This document shows positions 1 through 4,663 of a DNA stretch of 6,275 bases, piece after piece. Where the stretch lies: the NCBI GenBank assembly GCA_027022125.1, contig JALVZI010000590.1, positions 1-6,275 on the forward strand, given 5' to 3'. The DNA is from Anaerolineae bacterium (GTDB taxonomy: Bacteria; Chloroflexota; Anaerolineae; 4572-78). Numbering within the stretch: position 1 is the first letter of the stretch; each line of letters begins with the position of its first letter. Position numbers and translations under genes: made by a program. Under the pieces are notes generated by a model. The model saw nothing but the letters and a program-made list of their open reading frames with translations. It was not told the DNA's origin and ran no database searches.

Positions 1-14
1 ATCTCAAACTGCGT

Positions 15-22
15 AAGGTGAG
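15..22 (+). promoter_or_regulatory. Ribosome binding site of the PTPS-family gene
   Basis: The purine-rich AAGGTGAG lies 9 nt before the ATG at 32 and supports that start. The first 31 bases hold no recognisable gene. Stops occur close by in two frames (TAA at 14-16, TGA at 19-21), so an upstream gene could end here, but too little is visible to identify one. Confidence 0.55.
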
Positions 23-31
23 TAAAAAACT

Positions 32-517
32 ATGGGACAATATTCCATCCGCGTGCAGAAGGGATATATCAACTTCTCTTCGGCGCATTTTATCACGTAT
101 GAAGGCACGCGCTGCGAAGCGCTGCACGGGCATAACTTCACCACCAGTTTGCGGCTCGATGGCACGCTGGATGAAAATGAGTATGTGCTCGATTTTGTGA
201 AAACCAAAAAAATGCTCAAAAAAATCTGCGATGCTATTGACCACAAAGTGCTGCTGCCCACCGATAGCACGAAAATTCGAGTGGAACAGCGTGGCGATGC
301 TGTCACCGCCGATTATGACGGGCGATTTTACCAATTCCCCGCCGAAGATGTGGTGCTGTTGCCTATCCCCAACGTGACCAGTGAAATGCTGGCGCGCTAC
401 ATTTGCGGCGAAATGAAATCCGCGCTGAAAGCCATCGGCGCGAACAACCTGTCCCGCATCGCTGTGGAAGTATGCGAATCGCCGGGACAGGGCGCAACAT
501 ATACCGAGGATTTCTGA
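32..517 (+). CDS. 6-pyruvoyltetrahydropterin synthase-family protein, probable PTPS-III (FolB-bypass) type
   Basis: This 161-residue protein belongs to the PTPS/QueD (6-carboxytetrahydropterin synthase) family of T-fold pterin enzymes. Visible zinc ligands are H19 (in SSAHF) and H32 and H34 (in LHGHNF). The catalytic Cys is C28, immediately followed by E29 (motif CEALHGH). Other family features are D54 in VLDF, the D70-H71 pair, the PIPNVTSE segment at 111-118 and the pterin-anchoring Glu E149 in CES near the C-terminus. PTPS paralogues in which Glu replaces or accompanies the catalytic Cys are known to form 6-hydroxymethyldihydropterin from dihydroneopterin triphosphate and to complement loss of folB. 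The Cys-Glu pair and the adjoining folK therefore suggest a folate role rather than queuosine (queD) or tetrahydrobiopterin synthesis. The protein is longer than QueD (about 120 residues). A QueD-like side activity cannot be excluded because C28 is retained. It is likely cytosolic and cotranscribed with folK. Confidence 0.9.
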   Translation: MGQYSIRVQKGYINFSSAHFITYEGTRCEALHGHNFTTSLRLDGTLDENEYVLDFVKTKKMLKKICDAIDHKVLLPTDSTKIRVEQRGDAVTADYDGRFYQFPAEDVVLLPIPNVTSEMLARYICGEMKSALKAIGANNLSRIAVEVCESPGQGATYTEDF

Positions 518-519
518 AA

Positions 520-1014
520 ATGACGATGGTATTTCTGGCGCTGGGTAGCAATCTGGGCGATAGAAAAACCAACCTTTATACCGCGATTGATTTTCTCCGC
601 CGAAAGATAACCATCCGGCGGGTATCTTCCATTTATGAAACCGAACCCGCGTATGTTACCGACCAACCGCCGTTTTTGAATTTGGTTTTGCAGGGTGAAA
701 CCGACCTGAAACCGATGGAACTGCTGCGGTTGGCAAAATCCATCGAGCATGATATGGGGCGCAAAAAAACCATCCGTTTCGGTCCGCGGGTGGTGGATGT
801 GGACATTTTGCTGTATGGCGATGAACACATCAGCGCGCCGCTGCTCACCGTCCCCCATCCCCGTATGACCGAGCGCGCTTTCGTGCTCATCCCGCTGGCG
901 GAAATTGCCCCCGATGTGGTTATCCCCGGCACGGAAAAACCCGTTGCACTGCTGGCGGCACAACTGCCCGACGGCGGACTGGGGAAAATCCTTGACCCGG
1001 ACAACGCGGATTAA
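520..1014 (+). CDS. folK: 2-amino-4-hydroxy-6-hydroxymethyldihydropteridine pyrophosphokinase (HPPK)
   Basis: This is a 164-residue cytosolic enzyme that transfers pyrophosphate from ATP to 6-hydroxymethyldihydropterin, the step before dihydropteroate synthase in folate synthesis. The N-terminal LALGSNLGDR (6-15) is the HPPK hallmark. VSSIYETEP (35-43) and QPPFLNLV (49-56) form the pterin-side segments. The signature FGPRVVDVDILL (87-98) contains the two Mg-binding Asp residues D93 and D95. PHPRMTERAFVLIPLAEIAP (112-131) completes the family pattern. The length is normal for the family. The start at ATG 520 is chosen because GAGGA at 506-510 sits 9 nt upstream; ATG 526 is possible but too far from it. 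An in-frame opening reaching back to 403 is only overlap with the preceding gene. The gap to the PTPS-family stop is 2 nt, implying translational coupling. The last residues (DNAD) and the stop overlap the start of a short repeat cluster. Confidence 0.96.
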   Translation: MTMVFLALGSNLGDRKTNLYTAIDFLRRKITIRRVSSIYETEPAYVTDQPPFLNLVLQGETDLKPMELLRLAKSIEHDMGRKKTIRFGPRVVDVDILLYGDEHISAPLLTVPHPRMTERAFVLIPLAEIAPDVVIPGTEKPVALLAAQLPDGGLGKILDPDNAD

Positions 1015-1044
1015 CCCGGATTTTCACAGAAAATCTGTGCAGAT
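1007..1044. repeat. Short direct repeat plus overlapping hairpins after folK
   Basis: CGGATT occurs twice with a 10-nt period (1007-1012, 1017-1022). It is followed by CACAGA-AAA-TCTGTG (1025-1039), a perfect 6-bp stem. Alternative stems overlap it: ATTTTC/GAAAAT (1020-1034) and ATCTG/CAGAT (1033-1044). No T-run follows, so it does not look like an intrinsic terminator. The tract begins inside the last codons of folK. Confidence 0.5.
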
Positions 1045-1067
1045 ACTCTCGCAGAAATCAGGGGAAC

Positions 1068-1130
1068 GGGAAAAACGCCCTTCGATACGCGGTTCGCCGC
1101 GCGAACCGCTACTCAGGATGCGTTTTTCCC
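1068..1130 (+). repeat. Structured palindromic intergenic element, copy 1
   Basis: Outer arms GGGAAAAACGC (1068-1078) and GCGTTTTTCCC (1120-1130) are perfectly complementary. Inside lie the motif CCCTTCGATACGC (1078-1090), a 9-bp hairpin GCGGTTCGC-CGC-GCGAACCGC (1089-1109), and the motif GCTACTCAGGATG (1108-1120). The same two inner motifs occur in reverse orientation in the neighbouring copy, while the outer arms and inner hairpin differ in sequence. This layout resembles REP/BIME-type elements, but I cannot assign it to a named family. Confidence 0.75.
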
Positions 1131-1131
1131 C

Positions 1132-1182
1132 GCCGATTTCATCCTGAGTAGCCCGCAGGGCGTATCGAAGGGTGAAATCGGC
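1132..1182 (-). repeat. Structured palindromic intergenic element, copy 2 (inverted)
   Basis: Outer arms GCCGATTTCA (1132-1141) and TGAAATCGGC (1173-1182) are perfectly complementary and unrelated in sequence to the arms of copy 1. Read on the minus strand, the inside has CCCTTCGATACGC (1172-1160), a short GCCC-TGC-GGGC hairpin, and GCTACTCAGGATG (1152-1140), matching copy 1 exactly in the two motifs. The element ends 43 nt before the ornithine cyclodeaminase-family start, so it would lie in that gene's leader or promoter region. Confidence 0.75.
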
Positions 1183-1211
1183 AAAATACCACTCATCAGC
1201 GTTCCATAATC

Positions 1212-1218
1212 GGGAGGA
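1212..1218 (+). promoter_or_regulatory. Shine-Dalgarno that fixes the cyclodeaminase-family start
   Basis: GGGAGGA lies 7 nt before ATG 1226. It excludes the longer in-frame opening from a GTG at 1172, which would start inside the palindromic element and add 18 residues absent from the family fold. Confidence 0.85.
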
Positions 1219-1225
1219 ATACACT

Positions 1226-2185
1226 ATGAACATACGAGTTCTCTCGGCGGCGGATGTGCGCGCTGCACTGCCGATGCCGGCAGCCATTGCCGCGATGCGC
1301 CGCGCCTTCGGGCAACTTTCGGCGGGGGATGCCGTTGTGCCGCTGCGCGGTCGAATTGCCACCGAAAAAGGCGTTACCCTGCTGATGCCCGCTTATTTGC
1401 CCCAAAGCGCCGCACTCGGCGTGAAAATTGTGTCGGTGTATGGGGAAAATTCCGCGCGCGGATTGCCGGTTGTCTCGGCGACCGTGCTGGTGCTCGACCC
1501 GGAGACCGGTTTGCCCCGCGCATTGATGGACGGTTCCGCGCTGACCGCCATCCGCACCGGCGCCGGTGGCGGGTTGGCGGCGGATTTGCTGGCGCGGAAA
1601 AACGCGCGCACTGTCGCGCTGTTCGGTGCGGGGGTGCAGGCACGGGCGCAATTGCAGGCGGTGCGCGCCGTGCGAGATATTCGGCGGGTGTATATCATCA
1701 GCCGTACACGGCAATCGGCGCAACGGCTGGCGGATGAAATTGCCGGTTGGAAAAATGCGCCGCAGGTTCTGCTGCCCGCATCGAGCGCGGAAGCCGTGCA
1801 AAATGCCGATATTGTCATCGCCGCCACCACATCAAACACCCCTGTTTTTGACGGCAACGATTTGCGTCCCGGCACGCACATCACCGGTGTCGGCTCGTAC
1901 ACCCCGCAGATGCAGGAAGTGGATGCGGTGACGGTCGAGCGGGCACGGGTAGTGGTAGATTCGCGGGAAGCCGCGCTCGCCGAAGCGGGGGACATCATCA
2001 TTCCCGGTGCGGAAATTGCCGCCGAATTGGGCGAAATTGTCAATGGCACACAGCCCGGTCGGCAGGATGACCGCGAAATCACCTTTTTCAAATCGGTGGG
2101 GGTGGCGGCACAGGATGCCATCGCCGCCGCAGAAGTCCTTTCCGCTGCGGAAAAACTCGGTTTGGGTGCGGAAGTTTCTCTGTGA
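1226..2185 (+). CDS. Ornithine cyclodeaminase/mu-crystallin family NAD(P)-dependent protein, possible ketimine (1-pyrroline-2-carboxylate) reductase
   Basis: This 319-residue protein is full length for the OCD/mu-crystallin family. The N-terminal substrate half carries the conserved Lys K67 (GVKIVS) and the segment DPETGLPRALMDGSALTAIRTGA (91-113, with R110). The dinucleotide-binding Rossmann half begins at 129 with the loop GAGVQA (134-139), and ISR at 158-160 lies at the end of the second strand, where cofactor choice is set. In true ornithine cyclodeaminases an Asp follows the Gly-x-Gly of the active-site loop; here that loop reads GVGSYTPQMQEVD (221-233), with S224 at that position. In the wider family, members include 1-pyrroline-2-carboxylate reductases, alanine dehydrogenases and the ketimine reductase CRYM. 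I infer imine reduction rather than ornithine deamination, but the substrate is not readable from sequence. It is probably soluble, sits alone on the plus strand, and converges with the glycosyltransferase gene. Confidence 0.9.
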   Translation: MNIRVLSAADVRAALPMPAAIAAMRRAFGQLSAGDAVVPLRGRIATEKGVTLLMPAYLPQSAALGVKIVSVYGENSARGLPVVSATVLVLDPETGLPRALMDGSALTAIRTGAGGGLAADLLARKNARTVALFGAGVQARAQLQAVRAVRDIRRVYIISRTRQSAQRLADEIAGWKNAPQVLLPASSAEAVQNADIVIAATTSNTPVFDGNDLRPGTHITGVGSYTPQMQEVDAVTVERARVVVDSREAALAEAGDIIIPGAEIAAELGEIVNGTQPGRQDDREITFFKSVGVAAQDAIAAAEVLSAAEKLGLGAEVSL

Positions 2186-2288
2186 AAGGCAGAACGCTGG
2201 TAGACATCAGCCCGGTTACCTGCCCGCGACGGTTATGGTACAAAACCAACAAACATTATCGGCAACAAGCCCAATTTTCTCGGAAAAT

Positions 2289-2347
2289 CGTAGGGTCGGT
2301 CCATTGTGGCTGCCCGATGTCGGGCGACCACAAGGGTCGCCCCTACA
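2289..2347. repeat. Imperfect long palindrome between convergent genes
   Basis: The dyad is centred on 2318-2319. The inner stem GCCCGA/TCGGGC (2312-2317, 2320-2325) is perfect. It continues outward through TTGTGG/CCACAA (2304-2309, 2328-2333) and TAGGG/CCCTA (2291-2295, 2341-2345), with wobble pairs, mismatches and a bulged A between. No T-run flanks it. It lies 104-162 nt past the cyclodeaminase-family stop and about 30 nt from the glycosyltransferase stop. It resembles dispersed intergenic palindromes whose translations often appear as spurious small ORFs; genome-wide copies cannot be checked here. Confidence 0.7.
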
Positions 2348-2377
2348 CATCAAACGAATATCCGGCTTGATTTTGCA

Positions 2378-3679
2378 TTACGTCCCGAAATTCTTCCAGA
2401 ATGCTGCCAGCGAATCGAACCATTCGGTGGTTCCGGTAATTTCCGTCAGCCATTGCGGCGGAAATTGCCGCTGTTCGTCCGTATCGCGCGAAAATCGTTT
2501 GTAATCAATGGGATGTTCGCGGTACGCGGCAATGGCTTCCTCATAAATTTCAACCAGTTTACGGGTTAACGACGGCGCGGAATACTCCCGCGCCGTTTTT
2601 TGTGCTCCCTCACCGAGTTTTTGCCGCAAGTCTTCATTTTTGATGATGTCTTGCATCGCCAGCGCCAAATCGGTGACGGTGTTTTTAACCAGCAGCCCGT
2701 TTTCGCCGTGGCGAACAACATCCCGATTGCCGTGCGCGTCCACCACCACCACCGGCAGAGCGGTTGCCATCGCTTCCAGCGTGACCAGCCCCTGCGTTTC
2801 GGTGGTCGAAGCGAAAGCAAACACATCCCCCGCCGACAGATACGCCGGTACGGCATCATACGGCACGGCTCCCACAAAAATCACGCTGTCGGCAATTTGC
2901 AATCGCTGTGCCAGCATTTCCAATTCGTGCCGCAGGGGTCCGTCGCCAACCAGCAGCAATCGGGTATCGGGATGCCCGCTGCTGGCTTGCGCAAACGCTC
3001 GCAGCAGGGTAGAAACATTCTTTTCGGGCGTTAGCCGCGAAACCGTGACAAAAACGAACGTGTTTTTTAACCGGTACCGCTCCCGAATTTCCGAACCCTT
3101 TTGCGGGCTGAACTGAAAATGCGACAAATCCACCGGGCTGGGTAATGTTCGCAACCGCTCATTGACGCCGGGGTAGTTGTCGGCAATTTGGGTGCGCATA
3201 CTGTTTGTGGGCGCGATGATTCTCACGCTGCGAACCAGATATGAACGCACCACTTCGCGGGTGAGCGTTTTTACGATATTGCGGTTGAAGGGGATGTAAT
3301 GCGCATATTCCTCGTATTGGGTATGGTGGGTAAAAACGTGCGGCAGATTCAACCGTTTGGCGAAGTTGACGGCTTCTTCTCCCAGCAATACGGGGTGTTG
3401 GCTGTGGATGATGTGCAATTTCAGGCGGGGCACAACCCAGTCAATATGCGGCGAAACGGGGATTGCCAGCGGATAATTTTCTGCCACAGGGAGACGGATG
3501 GCGGGATAGCGAAATATACCCGGCTCCGTGTCTTCATAATTTGCGTATCCCGGCGATTCCGGCGCAAAAACATAAACCACGTGCCCCTGCCGTTCTAACT
3601 CGTCTCGAAAGGTGCTGACGGAACGCACCACGCCGTTAATTTCCGGTTTATAGGTATTGGTAAAAATGCCAATGCGCAT
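2378..3679 (-). CDS. GT4-family glycosyltransferase, similar to 1,2-diacylglycerol 3-glucosyltransferases
   Basis: This 433-residue GT-B fold retaining glycosyltransferase starts with MRIGIFTNTYKPEINGVV, the glycine-containing acceptor-side loop of this group. The Glyco_transf_4 half follows, with HSQHPVLLGEEA (92-103) and THHTQYEEYAHYIP (117-130). The latter pattern is characteristic of mono-glucosyldiacylglycerol synthases and related lipid glucosyltransferases. The donor half has VSRLTPEKN (213-221; R215 and K220 would contact nucleotide-sugar phosphates), GDGPLR (245-250) and the E-x7-E motif E294...E302 in TETQGLVTLEAMA. A glycolipid-synthesis role at the inner membrane face is inferred; phosphatidylinositol mannosyltransferases share much of the pattern. 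The C-terminal tail (about 385-433) exceeds the core fold and ends in an aromatic, possibly amphipathic segment. The start is supported by AGGAG 6 nt before ATG. The gene lies 92 bp downstream of the CBS-ACT gene on the same strand, with a terminator between. Confidence 0.9.
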   Translation of the reverse strand: MRIGIFTNTYKPEINGVVRSVSTFRDELERQGHVVYVFAPESPGYANYEDTEPGIFRYPAIRLPVAENYPLAIPVSPHIDWVVPRLKLHIIHSQHPVLLGEEAVNFAKRLNLPHVFTHHTQYEEYAHYIPFNRNIVKTLTREVVRSYLVRSVRIIAPTNSMRTQIADNYPGVNERLRTLPSPVDLSHFQFSPQKGSEIRERYRLKNTFVFVTVSRLTPEKNVSTLLRAFAQASSGHPDTRLLLVGDGPLRHELEMLAQRLQIADSVIFVGAVPYDAVPAYLSAGDVFAFASTTETQGLVTLEAMATALPVVVVDAHGNRDVVRHGENGLLVKNTVTDLALAMQDIIKNEDLRQKLGEGAQKTAREYSAPSLTRKLVEIYEEAIAAYREHPIDYKRFSRDTDEQRQFPPQWLTEITGTTEWFDSLAAFWKNFGT

Positions 3680-3710
3680 ACATCACTCCTGACCCGGACA
3701 GTTTTATAGA

Positions 3711-3745
3711 AAAAAGGGCAACCCATTGCGAGATTGCCCGTTTTT
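3711..3745 (-). terminator. Rho-independent terminator after the CBS-ACT gene (possibly bidirectional)
   Basis: On the minus strand a GGGCAA/TTGCCC 6-bp stem (3739-3734 with 3721-3716) has a 12-nt loop and is followed by a run of at least five T. On the plus strand the other side also ends in GTTTTT, so it could act both ways. It lies 26 nt past the TAG of the CBS-ACT gene and about 30 nt before the glycosyltransferase start. Confidence 0.7.
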
Positions 3746-3771
3746 GGGGATATAATGTCAACTACCGGAAA

Positions 3772-4434
3772 CTAATCGTCGGTGGCGGTGCAAACACGAG
3801 CGTCTACCACATGGTCGCCCAACGATTCTAGCACGTCAATCAGTTGTTTTTCGTCAACGCCGGCAACTTTCATCACAATGCCTTTTTGAGCGGGGTCGTC
3901 AATATCAAACGTTCCCACGCTGATGATATTGCCGTTTTGCTCAAAAACAGCGGTGGCAATTTTAGCCAGCACGCCTTTGTTGCCCGGCACGTGCAGCGTC
4001 AGCCGCAAGCCTGTTTCGCCCCCGCCGAACAGTTCGACCAGCGCTTTAAAGATGTCGGTTTCGGTAATAATGCCGATGGGATGGTCTTCATCATCCACCA
4101 CGGGCAGTCCGCCGAATTTCTCTTGCGCCAAAATATAGGCGGCGTGTTCCAGTGGTGTATCGGGGGTGGTGGTGATGACGGTGTCGGTCATAACCTTTTC
4201 CACCGTAATTTTGCTGAGCAGGTAATTCATCTCCCACACGCTGAGGGTAGATGCGGGTGATGGTGAGGCATACAGCAAATCGCGCTCGGAAACGATGCCC
4301 ACCAGTTTTCCGTTTTTGTCAACAACCGGCAATCGGCGGAAGTTGTTGTCGCGCATGATTTTCAGCGCTTCTTGAAAAGGAACATCGGGCGTGACAGTTA
4401 CAGGGGGTGATGACATATTGTCGCGTACGAACAT
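3772..4434 (-). CDS. CBS-pair and ACT domain protein (AcuB-like)
   Basis: This 220-residue soluble protein has three regulatory modules. CBS 1 (about 7-56) runs from M-SSPPVTVTPD to GIVSERDLL. CBS 2 (about 82-135) runs from MTDTVITTTPDTPLEHA to PIGIITETDIF. An ACT-like domain (about 142-215) begins LRLTLHVPGNKGVLAKIATA and contains NIISVGTF. Each CBS repeat has the typical LPVVD strand and GI-(V/I)-(S/T)-E-x-D helix start (S49-E50-R-D52, T124-E125-T-D127), where adenine nucleotide phosphates usually bind. The architecture is shared with AcuB-type proteins; paired CBS domains commonly sense AMP, ADP, ATP or SAM, and ACT domains commonly sense amino acids. No catalytic domain is present, so it is probably a ligand-responsive regulator of an unknown partner. 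AGGAGGA, 6 nt before ATG 4434, fixes the start. It is divergent from the dynamin-like gene and has its own terminator. Confidence 0.92.
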   Translation of the reverse strand: MFVRDNMSSPPVTVTPDVPFQEALKIMRDNNFRRLPVVDKNGKLVGIVSERDLLYASPSPASTLSVWEMNYLLSKITVEKVMTDTVITTTPDTPLEHAAYILAQEKFGGLPVVDDEDHPIGIITETDIFKALVELFGGGETGLRLTLHVPGNKGVLAKIATAVFEQNGNIISVGTFDIDDPAQKGIVMKVAGVDEKQLIDVLESLGDHVVDARVCTATDD

Positions 4435-4487
4435 TGGATTTCCTCCTATTTTGAGTTACGCGGTGTGAATGGTATTACCGGTCTATC

Positions 4488-4515
4488 TTGACCATTTACT
4501 ACATTCTGATACAAT
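4488..4515 (+). promoter_or_regulatory. Candidate sigma70-type promoter P1 for the dynamin-like gene
   Basis: TTGACC (4488-4493) and TACAAT (4510-4515) are separated by 16 nt, a near-consensus -35/-10 pair. Transcription would start near 4522 and leave a leader of about 140 nt before the GTG at 4664. This is pattern matching only. Confidence 0.5.
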
Positions 4516-4580
4516 CATAAACGTATGACCATGCAGCCATCGCATGATAAAGGTGGATGAATTTTCAAACCGTACAAAAA

Positions 4581-4619
4581 AATAATTGTGGTAGGCTTGT
4601 TAAAATGCCTATAATTATT
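4581..4619. repeat. Interrupted inverted repeat overlapping promoter P2
   Basis: AATAATT (4581-4587) pairs with AATTATT (4613-4619), and TAGGC (4592-4596) pairs with GCCTA (4607-4611), around a 10-nt loop. The two stems are offset by a 4-nt versus 1-nt internal loop. An alternative 6-bp pairing joins TGGTAG (4589-4594) to CTACCA (4620-4625). It covers both the -35 and -10 of P2. AT-richness raises the chance that part of this is accidental. Confidence 0.4.
4586..4615 (+). promoter_or_regulatory. Candidate promoter P2 with perfect -10, nearer the dynamin-like gene
   Basis: A perfect TATAAT (4610-4615) has a weak -35, TTGTGG (4586-4591), 18 nt upstream. The start would be near 4622, giving a leader of about 40 nt. 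It overlaps an interrupted inverted repeat, which could be an operator. Confidence 0.45.
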
Positions 4620-4651
4620 CTACCAAAATTGCTCGTGAATGCCAACATCTC

Positions 4652-4656
4652 AGGAG
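4652..4656 (+). promoter_or_regulatory. Shine-Dalgarno supporting the GTG start of the dynamin-like gene
   Basis: AGGAG lies 7 nt before GTG 4664. The first in-frame ATG is almost 600 nt further on, beyond the P-loop and the NKID motif, so the GTG with this site is the credible start. Confidence 0.8.
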
Positions 4657-4663
4657 AAAATCT

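Noticed and set aside
403..519. N-terminal extension of FolK back to 403
   Set aside because: HPPK begins at the LALGSN segment; the extension is just the folK frame open within the PTPS-family gene, and ATG 520 has its own ribosome binding site.
1068..1182. CRISPR array or riboswitch reading of the repeat region before the cyclodeaminase-family gene
   Set aside because: There are only two copies, in opposite orientation with no spacer pattern, and no known riboswitch core is recognisable; an intergenic palindromic element fits better.
1172..1225. Longer N-terminus for the cyclodeaminase-family protein from GTG 1172
   Set aside because: It would start inside the palindromic element; the strong GGGAGGA at 1212-1218 serves ATG 1226, and the family fold starts there.
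1393..2121. 242-codon minus-strand open frame opposite the cyclodeaminase-family gene
   Set aside because: It is a shadow of a clearly conserved plus-strand enzyme, rich in Ala, Arg, Ser and Thr, with no domain pattern and no ribosome binding site considered convincing.
2182..2370. 62-codon plus-strand frame starting from a GTG that overlaps the cyclodeaminase-family stop
   Set aside because: The overlap looks like translational coupling, but the second half is only translation of the palindrome at 2289-2347, and no family pattern is seen.
3726..3756. Plus-strand TATAAT (3751-3756) with an upstream TTGCGA
   Set aside because: The 19-nt spacing is poor, the -35 falls in the terminator loop, and no plus-strand gene follows for about 900 nt.
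4435..4560. Minus-strand promoter for the CBS-ACT gene
   Set aside because: TATGAT-like and TAATAC-like -10 candidates are present but none has a convincing -35 at 16-18 nt, so I do not report one although a promoter must exist in this region.
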